Shown piece by piece: positions 17,132-24,820 of a stretch of DNA of 64,000 nucleotides (the first letter of the stretch is position 1; every line of letters begins with the position of its first letter). Source of the DNA: DATEOR01 sp035296905 (lineage in GTDB: Bacteria > Actinomycetota > Thermoleophilia > Gaiellales > Gaiellaceae); assembly GCA_035296905.1 (NCBI GenBank), contig DATHAA010000092.1, positions 61,463-125,462 on the forward strand, given 5' to 3'. The notes beneath the pieces were generated by a model. The model did no database searches. It saw only the letters and a program-made list of their open reading frames with translations, and was not told the DNA's origin. A program made the translations under genes and the position numbers.

Positions 17132-17872
17132 TCACTTGAGTCGGCCGGAGGCGAGGATCGCGGCCAGGTGCCCGACGACGGCGACCCCCGCGGCGACGGC
17201 GAGGGCGACGACGAGAATCCGGCTTCCGGCGAGGCCGTCCGCCAGTGAGTCGACGACCGCCGCGGCGAAGGCGAGGAGCGACGCCTCGACGGCCTGGAAG
17301 GGGCGGATCGCCGGCAGGAGCCGCGGAGCGGCGGGCGCCGTGTCGGGGGAGGGCGAAGGCGCGGGCCGGTCGGACCGCCCGAGCGCGTATTGGACGAGGT
17401 GCGTCTCCGATTTGAGGAAGAGGATGAGCACCGACGCGAGGAGGCCGAGCGCCGTCCAGCCTCCGATCGAGCCCCAGCCGCCGTCTGCGCGCACGCCGAT
17501 CGCAGCCGGGATGGCGGCCTCCGTCGAGTAGTGCGCGAGCTGGTCGAGGTAGACGCCGACCGGCGAGAACTGCGTCCGCCAGCGCGCGACCTCGCCGTCG
17601 GAGCAGTCGAGGAGGAGCTGCAGCTGGACGAGGAGCACTCCGAGTACCGCCGGCCAAATCCCGGCGAAGGTGAACGAGAGGGCGCCCAGCAGGCCGGCCG
17701 GGATCATCAGCGCGGTGACGCCGTTCGCGGTCAGCCGCGTTGGCAGGACGAGCCGGGTCAGATACGGCGAGAACCTCCGCATGTAGAGCCGCCCGGCCCA
17801 GTGCTCGGCCCCGGGGCGGGCGAGCAGCCAGTCCGGCTGCGTCTCGGCGCGGAGTTCAGCGATCGACGGCAT
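17132..17872 (-). CDS. CDP-alcohol phosphatidyltransferase family membrane protein
   Basis: The protein of about 246 residues has several membrane segments and the family motif, here DCSDGEVAR, eight residues, G-VYL-D, then QLA-H. The usual fourth aspartate, regarded as the catalytic base, is replaced by histidine; all other motif positions fit. A non-conserved low-complexity linker (PAPSPSPDTAPAAP) separates the catalytic part from two C-terminal membrane segments. The enzyme class moves a phospho-alcohol from CDP-alcohol to an acceptor alcohol with loss of CMP. The start overlaps the upstream dehydrogenase gene by 17 bases. The cytidylyltransferase two genes upstream could make its donor. 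Confidence 0.8.
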   Translation of the reverse strand: MPSIAELRAETQPDWLLARPGAEHWAGRLYMRRFSPYLTRLVLPTRLTANGVTALMIPAGLLGALSFTFAGIWPAVLGVLLVQLQLLLDCSDGEVARWRTQFSPVGVYLDQLAHYSTEAAIPAAIGVRADGGWGSIGGWTALGLLASVLILFLKSETHLVQYALGRSDRPAPSPSPDTAPAAPRLLPAIRPFQAVEASLLAFAAAVVDSLADGLAGSRILVVALAVAAGVAVVGHLAAILASGRLK

Positions 17873-18914
17873 CGACGTAGCGGCCGACCCGGTCGCGGAT
17901 CTCGTCCTCGCCCAGGTCGAGGCGCTCGAGGATCGTGTACCGGTCAGGCCGTGTAGAAGGGGCGTGGGCGACGGCCGCGGCGAACTCCTCGTCCGCGAGC
18001 CCGAGGTCTTTGGGAAGCAGGGCGACGCCGTGCCGGCGCAGCGCCCGGCCGAGGACCTCGAAGAGGGCGTCCTCGCGCAGGAACGAGGCGAAGAGCGCGC
18101 CGACAGCGACCTGCTCGCCGTGGCTTGCGCGGTCGGGATAGAGCGCGTCGATCGCATGCGAGATCTCGTGGCACGCGCCGCTGCATGGGCGGCTCGAGCC
18201 GGCGACGGCCATCGCGAGCCCGCTGAGGACGAGCGCCTCGGCGAGGGTGCGCTGGAACGAGTCCGAGCCGAGCTCGTCCGTGCTCCGGACGAGCGACTCT
18301 GCCCCCGAGCGCGCGAACGTAACCGCGAGCCCGTCGATCGACTCGCCCCGGTCATCCGCGGCGACCTCCCAGTCGGCGAGCGCGCTCAGGTTGCTGAGGG
18401 CGTCTCCGATTCCGGACCGGACTTGCTCCTCGGGCGAGCGGCGCACGTAGTCGAGGTCGACGACGACCGCGATGGGGATGTGGACGCCGAAGGAGCCCTT
18501 CCGGCCCTCCTCGTCCTCGAGGGAGGCGACCGGCGAGGCGATGCCGTCGTGGGCGAGGTTCGTCGCGACGGAGACCATCGGCAGGCCCGCCTGGCTCGCC
18601 GCGTACTTCGCCACGTCGAGCGTGCGGCCGCCTCCGATCCCGACGACGGCGTCGTGAGAGCCCTCGCGGAGCTCTTCGACGAGGTCGAGCGCCGCCGCCA
18701 CGCTTCCACCGCTTACGGAGTGGGCGACGCAGTTCTCGAGCGCCGGCTGCAGCTCGGCGAGGACCTCCTCGCCGAGTCCCGGGCCGACGACGACCGCCAC
18801 GTGCCCGCCCGCGGAGATCCGCCCGTCGCTGAGGAGGCCGGGCAACGCTGCGACGGCGCCGTTCCGCACCTCGATCGCGAGTGGGCAGGCGACCATGCGG
18901 GCTAATACCGGCAT
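17856..18914 (-). CDS. Glycerol-1-phosphate dehydrogenase-like (iron-containing alcohol dehydrogenase family)
   Basis: The 352-residue protein has the NAD-binding GIGGGRTLDVAKYAA near residue 95, ATNLAHDGIASPVAS (metal-ligand Asp region), the histidine motif CSGACHEISHAID and DRASHGEQVAVGA. These match the sn-glycerol-1-phosphate dehydrogenase/AraM branch rather than fermentative alcohol dehydrogenases. It would reduce dihydroxyacetone phosphate or a similar keto-phosphate to a polyol phosphate. The start at 18914 has GGGAG five bases upstream and overlaps the previous gene by 13 bases. Its place between a cytidylyltransferase and a CDP-alcohol transferase suggests that it supplies the polyol phosphate. 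Confidence 0.8.
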   Translation of the reverse strand: MPVLARMVACPLAIEVRNGAVAALPGLLSDGRISAGGHVAVVVGPGLGEEVLAELQPALENCVAHSVSGGSVAAALDLVEELREGSHDAVVGIGGGRTLDVAKYAASQAGLPMVSVATNLAHDGIASPVASLEDEEGRKGSFGVHIPIAVVVDLDYVRRSPEEQVRSGIGDALSNLSALADWEVAADDRGESIDGLAVTFARSGAESLVRSTDELGSDSFQRTLAEALVLSGLAMAVAGSSRPCSGACHEISHAIDALYPDRASHGEQVAVGALFASFLREDALFEVLGRALRRHGVALLPKDLGLADEEFAAAVAHAPSTRPDRYTILERLDLGEDEIRDRVGRYVDAVDR

Positions 18915-19663
18915 GCGATCTCCCGTGCCCGCGCGAGGTCGGCGTCGTCGTCAACCTCGACCCAGTCCACGATCCCGATCGGCGCGGTCCGCACCGTCTC
19001 GCCCCTTGCGACCAGCTCCTGGAACCCGTCCTCGTAGTAGAGGGAGGGATCCCGCTGCCACGTGGCCTCGAGCGCGTCTGCGAGCGAAGCGGCGGCCGCT
19101 TGGCCGATGAGGGCGACGCCGATGTACTCGCCGTCGGCCTCTCCGAGCTCCTTGCTGATCCGCTCCACCGTGCCGTCCCCGCCGAAGGAGACCTTCATCG
19201 CCTCGCCGGTCGGCGGCTTTGAGCTATCCACGGCGATGACGAGCCCATCGCCCGCTTCAGCCAGCAAGGTCGTCTCGACGCTGGCCGGGTGCACCGTGTC
19301 GCCGTTGACGAGCAGTGCGCCATCAGCGAAGGCGTCCCGGGCAAGCCAGAGCGAGTGGGCGTTGTTCCACTCCTCGGCGCGGTCGTTGAAGACCGGGCGC
19401 AAGTTGAGGCCGTGGCGCTCCTCCAGCTTCGGGACGAGCTCTTCGACGCGGCCCGCCGCGAACCCGGTCACGACGGCGACCTCCTCGACGCCGACCGCGG
19501 CGAGGTTCGCGAGGACGAGGTCGAGGATCGTGCCGTCCTCGCCGAGTGGAAGAAGGGTCTTCGGAAGGTCACGGGTCAGTGGCCCGAGGCGCCTGCCGGG
19601 GCCAGCCGCGAGCACGACTGCCTTCACGTCACGTCCGGGCGCATGGGACGACGGTTCTATCAT
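18902..19663 (-). CDS. LicC-like nucleotidyltransferase (probable CTP:phospho-alcohol cytidylyltransferase)
   Basis: The protein has about 250 residues. VLAAGPGRRLGPLTRDLPKT is the nucleotidyltransferase loop with its catalytic Arg and Lys, followed by VFNDRAEEWNNAHSLWLAR and LLVNGDTVHP, which resemble the (F)ND..YNNxYSL and D-x-D parts of the phosphocholine/inositol-phosphate cytidylyltransferase group rather than glucose-1-phosphate enzymes. SLYYEDGFQEL and the terminal VDWVEVDDDADLARA also fit. Homology starts about residue 13, so the GTG at 19627 is an alternative start. If the ATG at 19663 is used, it shares a CATG palindrome with the divergent glycosyltransferase start. Confidence 0.75.
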   Translation of the reverse strand: MIEPSSHAPGRDVKAVVLAAGPGRRLGPLTRDLPKTLLPLGEDGTILDLVLANLAAVGVEEVAVVTGFAAGRVEELVPKLEERHGLNLRPVFNDRAEEWNNAHSLWLARDAFADGALLVNGDTVHPASVETTLLAEAGDGLVIAVDSSKPPTGEAMKVSFGGDGTVERISKELGEADGEYIGVALIGQAAAASLADALEATWQRDPSLYYEDGFQELVARGETVRTAPIGIVDWVEVDDDADLARAREIACRY

Positions 19664-20651
19664 GGCGCCTCGTCCCATGAGCGCAGCGAAGGCCGAGAGA
19701 AAGCAGGCCGGCTCGTCCTTCGTCATCGCGACGAGGAACAGGCCGGACGTCCTCCGCGACGCGGTCGAGAGCCTCGTGGCGCAGACCGTCCTCCCGGAGG
19801 AGCTCTGCATCGTCGACTCGAGCGACGAGGCCCGGGCGCGCCAGGAGATCGAGGAGCTCTGCGCGTCGGCGGGGATCCGCCTCGACTACGTCCACCCGGC
19901 ACCGCGCGGCCTCACGGTGCAGCGCAACGCCGGCATCGACCGTACGAGCGGTGACCCCGTCTTCCTGATCGACGACGACGTCTGGCTCGACCCGGACGTG
20001 CACGAGGAGATCCTCGCCGAGTACGAGCGCTGGGGGCCCGAACTCGGAGGCGTGCGCGGGTCGCCGGTCCACCCGCCGAACCCGGCAAAGACGACGATCC
20101 TCTGGCGCAAGCTCTTCGGCATGGGCGGCTGGTGGCCGGATGCGAGCGGGAGGATGCGTGGAGGGTTCTTCGTCGAGGGCGTCTCGGCGTCGAAGGACGT
20201 GCGGCGGCTCGAGTATATGAACGGCTGGTTCATGTCGTACCGGCGCGAGGTGTTCGACGAGGTCCGCTTCGACGAGGAGCTCTCCGGCTACGCGTGGAAG
20301 GAGGACATCGACTTCTCCTACCGCGTCGTGCAGGAGGGCTACGTCCTCGTCCAGACGCCGCGGGCGCGGATCGATCACCGAAAGAGCGACGTCGAGCGCT
20401 TCACGCCGTTCGACCACCAGCGCATGAAGCTCGCCAACCAGTTCTACCTCCACCGCAAGAACATGCCCCAGACCGCGAAGAACCGCGCCGCGCTCTGGTG
20501 GGCGCTCGTCGGCATGTTCGTCCTGAACGCGGGCAAGGCAGTGCACACGCGCGACCGCGGCTACATCACCGGACTGACCGTCGGAGCCTGGGAGCAGGCG
20601 CGCGGACGTGGGCTCATCGACCCCGCGTCCGAGCGGGCCGACTCGAGCTAA
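19662..20651 (+). CDS. GT2-type glycosyltransferase
   Basis: The protein of about 330 residues has a GT-A N-terminus (FVIATRNRPDVLRDAVESLV, CIVDSSD), RNAGIDRTSGDPVFLIDDDVW with the metal-binding DDD, and an acceptor-side WKEDIDFSYRVVQEG (ED motif) as in rhamnosyl- or galactofuranosyl-type family 2 enzymes. A short hydrophobic stretch, ALWWALVGMFVLNAG, lies near the C-terminus. TATCAT at 19658-19663 could be a -10 for a start at the second ATG (19677). It is divergently arranged with the LicC-like gene, with essentially no space between the starts. Confidence 0.8.
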   Translation: MAPRPMSAAKAERKQAGSSFVIATRNRPDVLRDAVESLVAQTVLPEELCIVDSSDEARARQEIEELCASAGIRLDYVHPAPRGLTVQRNAGIDRTSGDPVFLIDDDVWLDPDVHEEILAEYERWGPELGGVRGSPVHPPNPAKTTILWRKLFGMGGWWPDASGRMRGGFFVEGVSASKDVRRLEYMNGWFMSYRREVFDEVRFDEELSGYAWKEDIDFSYRVVQEGYVLVQTPRARIDHRKSDVERFTPFDHQRMKLANQFYLHRKNMPQTAKNRAALWWALVGMFVLNAGKAVHTRDRGYITGLTVGAWEQARGRGLIDPASERADSS

Positions 20652-20689
20652 ATGCCCTGCAAATCGGCACGGGTACGATCCGCTCCGCG

Positions 20690-21817
20690 GTGATCATCCT
20701 CGAGATCCTCTTCTGGGCCAGCCTCGGCGCGATTCTCTGGACCCATGTGGGCTACCCGCTCTTCGTTGCGGTGGTCGCGGCATTGCGCAGGAAGCGGGTG
20801 GCGGAGGAGGACATCGCGCCGAGTGTCGCCGTGGTGGTCGCCGCCCACAACGAAGAGGCGGTCATCGCCCGGCTCGTCGAGAGCCTCCTGGCGCAGGACT
20901 ACCCGGGCGGGCTCGAGATCGTCGTTGCCTCCGACGCCTCCACCGACGGCACGGACGCGCTCGTCGAGCAGCTCGCTGAGCGAGACGGACGCGTGCGGCT
21001 CGTGCGCTGCCCGCGAGGGGGTAAGGTCGCCGCCCAGAACCAGGCGGTTCGCACCGTGGACGCCGAGGTCGTCGCGTTCGCCGATGCGGGCGCGCTCTGG
21101 GAGCCGGACGCCCTTCGGAGGCTCGTCCGCAGCCTCGCCGACCCGAAGGTCGGGTACGTCGCCGGCAAGGTCTCCTTCGGGGAGTCCGAGGGAACGAACC
21201 GCGAGGGCCTCTACTGGCGCTACGAGCTCTGGCTCCGCGCGCGAGAGTCGGCCGCCGGCTCGATCACGGGCGGGAATGGGGCCATCTACGGCGTGCGCCG
21301 CGCAGACTATGTCGAAGTCGACCCGCGCTTCGGGCACGACCTCACTTTCCCGTACGTGGCCGTCCAGAACGGCAAGCGCGCTGTGTACGACGCCGGGGCG
21401 CGCGCCTGGGACCGCCCGGCCCGCGACCTCGAGGACGAGTACGGGCGCAAGGTGCGCATGTTCGAGCACTGCTGGCTCATCCTCGTCCGGGGCGGGATGT
21501 TCCGCGGCGTCGGGCCGCTCTATGCCTTCGAGCTCTTCGCGCACCGGGTCCTCCGCTACGCGAGCGGGCTCCTGCATGTAGTCCTGCTCGTGACCAGCCT
21601 TGCCCTCGTAACGAGCGGGCTCGTCTACGAGCTTGTGCTCGCCGCCCAGGTCGCGCTGCTCGTGCTCGCCCTGGCGGGCCGGCTTCGAATTCCGATTCCA
21701 GGCGCGGCGATCGCCTACTACTACGTGCTCGTCACATGGGCCACGGTCGCGGCGCTCTTCCGCTACGCGCGCTTCGGCGTGCCGCCCGTCTGGGAGAAGG
21801 TCGAGGGCACGCGATGA
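20690..21817 (+). CDS. Membrane-anchored GT2 glycosyltransferase
   Basis: It is about 375 residues from the GTG at 20690. One N-terminal membrane segment (ILFWASLGAILWTHVGYPLFVA) is followed by a GT-A domain with VAVVVAAHNEEAVI, ASDASTDGTD, VVAFADAGALWEPDAL (metal motif) and GGNGAIYGVRRADY. Two or more C-terminal membrane segments follow. This architecture is seen in processive or membrane-attached family 2 enzymes that extend glycans at the inner leaflet. The stop overlaps the start of the next gene (ATGA). Confidence 0.8.
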   Translation: MIILEILFWASLGAILWTHVGYPLFVAVVAALRRKRVAEEDIAPSVAVVVAAHNEEAVIARLVESLLAQDYPGGLEIVVASDASTDGTDALVEQLAERDGRVRLVRCPRGGKVAAQNQAVRTVDAEVVAFADAGALWEPDALRRLVRSLADPKVGYVAGKVSFGESEGTNREGLYWRYELWLRARESAAGSITGGNGAIYGVRRADYVEVDPRFGHDLTFPYVAVQNGKRAVYDAGARAWDRPARDLEDEYGRKVRMFEHCWLILVRGGMFRGVGPLYAFELFAHRVLRYASGLLHVVLLVTSLALVTSGLVYELVLAAQVALLVLALAGRLRIPIPGAAIAYYYVLVTWATVAALFRYARFGVPPVWEKVEGTR

Positions 21818-22395
21818 AGCGGGCGGTCGACGTCCTCGGTGCGGGGATCGGGCTGGCGCTCGCGAGCCCGCTGTTGGGGATCGCCGCCCTCGCGATCAAG
21901 CTGGACGACGGCGGCCCGGTCTTCTATCGTCAGCGGCGGGTGGGGCGACAGGGCGAGGAGTTCGACCTCGTCAAGCTGCGGACGATGATCCCCGGCGCCG
22001 AGGCGCAGGGTGCAGGCTGGGCCGTGGATTACGCAGACCCTCGGATCACCCGCGCCGGCAGGGTCCTGCGCCGGCTCTCCGTCGACGAGCTTCCCCAGCT
22101 CTGGAATGTGCTCCACGGTGAGATGAGCCTCGTCGGCCCGCGCCCGACGCTCGCCTACCAGGTCGAGCAGTACACCCCGCGGCAGCGAAAGCGGCTCGAC
22201 GTGAAGCCGGGCCTGACCGGCTGGGCACAGGTGAATGGGCGCGCAAAGCTCCTCTGGACGGACCGCATCGAGCTCGACCTCTGGTACGTGGAACACCGCT
22301 CGGCCTGGCTCGACCTCAAGATCATCGCCCGGACGCCGCGGGTCCTCTTCAGCGGCACCTATCGCGGCGACACCGGCGGCTGGCGGCAGACGTGA
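21814..22395 (+). CDS. Bacterial sugar transferase (initiating phosphoglycosyl transferase, short form)
   Basis: The 193-residue protein starts MKRAVDVLGAGIGLALASP, a basic residue plus a re-entrant membrane helix. It has the catalytic FDLVKLRTM region, RRLSVDELPQLWNVLHGEMSLVGPRP and KPGLTGWAQVNGR, the hallmarks of the PglC/WcaJ C-terminal domain. It moves a phospho-sugar from UDP-sugar to undecaprenyl phosphate, starting a glycan chain. It is the minimal one-domain form, unlike the long form at 39042, so the window encodes two initiation steps. Overlaps join it to the genes on both sides. Confidence 0.9.
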   Translation: MKRAVDVLGAGIGLALASPLLGIAALAIKLDDGGPVFYRQRRVGRQGEEFDLVKLRTMIPGAEAQGAGWAVDYADPRITRAGRVLRRLSVDELPQLWNVLHGEMSLVGPRPTLAYQVEQYTPRQRKRLDVKPGLTGWAQVNGRAKLLWTDRIELDLWYVEHRSAWLDLKIIARTPRVLFSGTYRGDTGGWRQT

Positions 22396-23357
22396 CCGCG
22401 GTCCTCTTCACGTGCGCCGGCCAGCGCGTCGACATCGTCACTGCCTTCGGGCGCGCCGGTGCCGAGACGGTCGCGGCCGACCTGAACCCGCTCGCGCCGG
22501 CGCTCTACGCCGCCGACCGGTACTTCCTCGCGCCGCGCATCGACGACGCGGGCTACGTGCCCGCTCTTGCGGCAGCAGTCGCCGAGCACGGCGTCGAGCT
22601 GATCGTCCCCCTCACGGACCTCGACATGACGACCCTGGCGGACCACCGGACCGAGCTCGGCGCGCTCGTGCTCCTGCCCGACGCCGAGGTGGCCGAGCGG
22701 ACGAACGACAAGTTCGTGACGCACCTCTTTCTGCAGGAGCGCGGGATCGGCTCGCCTGCGGCCTGGCTCCCGGACGAGCTGCCCTCCGACCTCCCCTTCC
22801 CGGTCCTCGTGAAGGCGCGACGCGGCTTCGGGTCGCGAAACATCTTCCGCGCGGAGAACCGAGAGGAGCTCGACTTCTTCCTCGCGCGCACAGCGGCGGA
22901 GTCGTTCGTGCAGGAGGTCTGCGCAGGCGTTGAGTTTTCCATGGATGTCTTCTGCGATCTCGAAGGCCGCTGCCTGAACGCGATTCCCCGGACCATGATC
23001 GAGTCGAAAGGCGGTGAATCGATCAAGGGGATGACGATCGCCGACGACGAGCTCATCGCACTCGGGCGCGATGTGAGCCAGGCCCTCGGCGTGGTCGGCC
23101 CCGCAACGGTGCAGTGCTTCCGCGTAGCGCCCGGCAACTGCCGGGTGACGGACGTGAACCTGCGCTTTGGCGGCGCCTTCCCGCTTCCGCTCGCGGCCCG
23201 GAGCGAGTACCCGGCCCTGGCGCTGGCGCTCGCACGCGGGGAGAGGCCCGAGCCGCGGGTGGGCGAGTTCCGTGAGGGCGTCGTCATGACCCGGTTCTTT
23301 TCCGAGACCTGCCTCGTGCGCGGCGAGGACGGCACGCTCTCGCGGTTGTCGCAGTAG
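22392..23357 (+). CDS. ATP-grasp family ligase
   Basis: The 321-residue protein has an N-terminal Rossmann-like domain (AVLFTCAGQRVDIVTAF) and an ATP-grasp domain with TNDKFVTHLFLQERGI, FPVLVKARRGFGSRNI (ATP-binding Lys and Gly-rich loop), ESFVQEVCAGVEFSMDVFCD and a metal-binding DVNLRFGGAFPL. It resembles the stand-alone carbamoyl-phosphate-synthase-like ATP-grasp proteins found in polysaccharide clusters. It should form an amide or similar bond to a sugar or its substituent with ATP; the substrates are unknown. The GTG start overlaps the previous stop (GTGA). Confidence 0.75.
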   Translation: MTAVLFTCAGQRVDIVTAFGRAGAETVAADLNPLAPALYAADRYFLAPRIDDAGYVPALAAAVAEHGVELIVPLTDLDMTTLADHRTELGALVLLPDAEVAERTNDKFVTHLFLQERGIGSPAAWLPDELPSDLPFPVLVKARRGFGSRNIFRAENREELDFFLARTAAESFVQEVCAGVEFSMDVFCDLEGRCLNAIPRTMIESKGGESIKGMTIADDELIALGRDVSQALGVVGPATVQCFRVAPGNCRVTDVNLRFGGAFPLPLAARSEYPALALALARGERPEPRVGEFREGVVMTRFFSETCLVRGEDGTLSRLSQ

Positions 23358-23398
23358 GCCTTCGGGCGCCCCCGATACCCTTCCCTCCCGGGTCAAGG

Positions 23399-24820
23399 AT
23401 GGTTATCTCCTCTTGCTTTCGTCTCGCCGCGGCGCCTGTGCTGCTGGCCTCGCTCGTCGTGGGCGCCTCGGCCTGCTACGGCGCGGACGATGAGCCCGTG
23501 GCCGCGGACACGGCGCGATATGCCATTACGGAGAGCGCGCCGCCCCCGCCTCCCGCCACTGCTATCCGCGTCGTGGACGGGGATACGGGCCAGCCGGTCC
23601 GGCGAGCTCGCGTCGTAGCCCGCGGCGACGCGGTGAGGGCGACACCGCAGGGCGTGGCGGCGCTCGGCGTCCCGCGCCACCGCTATGCGGTCCGCGTCTC
23701 CGCTCCCGGCTACTCCGCGCGCACCGTAAAACTCGATTTCCGGAGCCGGCTCGACCATCGGGTCGAGGTCTGGCGCCCCTCGCTCCAGTGGCCGCTCTAC
23801 GGAGCGAATCCGGCCCGCACCCAGGCGCAGGGGGCAATCCAGGTACGTCCCCCGTTCCGAATTGCGTGGAGGCGGGACATCGGAGGGTTGATGGAGTTCC
23901 CCGCCACGACCTGGGAGGGAGTCGCGTACGTCCACACGATGGGAGGCATGCTGCGCGCGATCTCGATGCGCAACGGCCGCGTCCTTTGGAAGCGCGACGT
24001 CGGCTCGCTCGTGGCGTCGTCCCCGGCCATCGACCCCGAGCGCCACGTCCTCGTCTCGACCTCGATGCAGCCCGGCTACGTGACGGTCCGTTCGCTCGAG
24101 ACCGGGAAGCTTCGCTGGCGCTATTACACCGGTCTGACGGAGCCCTCGCCGGTGATACGGGACGGCGTGGCCTACTTCGGCGCCACCAACGGGAACGTCT
24201 ACGCGCTCGATCTCGACACGCACAAGCCGCGCTGGGTCTTCCACGGCGGCGTGAAGATCACGTCGAGCCCGGCGCTCGTCGGCAAGCGGCTCTTCTTCGG
24301 CGACTACGCGGGCCGCGTGTTCGCCCTCGACTCGCGGAACGGCCGTGTCATCTGGCGCGGAAGCGCGGGCGGCCGCGTCTACGGGACGGTCGCGGTCGCG
24401 GGCGGGCGCGTCTTCGCGCCTTCGGTCTTCACCGGGCTCTCGGCGCTCTCCGCGAAGAACGGCCGCCTTCTGTGGCGCATCTCGGCGGGCTCCTATGTCT
24501 ACTCGTCGCCCGCCGCCTATGAGGGACGGGTCTACTTCGGTGCCTACAACGGGCTCGTCTACGCGGTGTCGGCCGGCTCAGGCCACATCCTCTGGACGCG
24601 CCCCGCCGGTGGCCGTGTCTCCGGGGCGGTGCAGGTCGTGGACGGTCTCGTCTACGCCGCGAGCCTCGAGGGCCGAACGACGGCCTGGAACTGGAAGACC
24701 GGCAACACGGCCTGGACCTTCCCGCACGGCAAGTACGTCCCGGTCTCGGGTAGCGGCGAGCGCCTCCTTCTGCACGGGGCGAATGAGCTCTTCGCGGTCG
24801 AGCACAAGCGCCGCCGATGA
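23399..24820 (+). CDS. Secreted PQQ-like beta-propeller protein with N-terminal carboxypeptidase-regulatory-like domain
   Basis: The 473-residue protein has an N-terminal signal (LLASLVVGASAC, possibly a lipobox with Cys near residue 26). A beta-sandwich segment (IRVVDGDTGQPVRRARVVAR, residues about 55-115) follows. The rest is at least seven propeller blades marked by repeated VYALD...G..LW/W.F units. There is no Cys pair or calcium/PQQ site that would make it a quinoprotein dehydrogenase, so it is probably a binding or scaffold protein outside the membrane. It overlaps the next propeller gene by four bases. The adjacency suggests a tandem duplication, with the N-terminal domain gained or lost. 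Confidence 0.7.
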   Translation: MVISSCFRLAAAPVLLASLVVGASACYGADDEPVAADTARYAITESAPPPPPATAIRVVDGDTGQPVRRARVVARGDAVRATPQGVAALGVPRHRYAVRVSAPGYSARTVKLDFRSRLDHRVEVWRPSLQWPLYGANPARTQAQGAIQVRPPFRIAWRRDIGGLMEFPATTWEGVAYVHTMGGMLRAISMRNGRVLWKRDVGSLVASSPAIDPERHVLVSTSMQPGYVTVRSLETGKLRWRYYTGLTEPSPVIRDGVAYFGATNGNVYALDLDTHKPRWVFHGGVKITSSPALVGKRLFFGDYAGRVFALDSRNGRVIWRGSAGGRVYGTVAVAGGRVFAPSVFTGLSALSAKNGRLLWRISAGSYVYSSPAAYEGRVYFGAYNGLVYAVSAGSGHILWTRPAGGRVSGAVQVVDGLVYAASLEGRTTAWNWKTGNTAWTFPHGKYVPVSGSGERLLLHGANELFAVEHKRRR

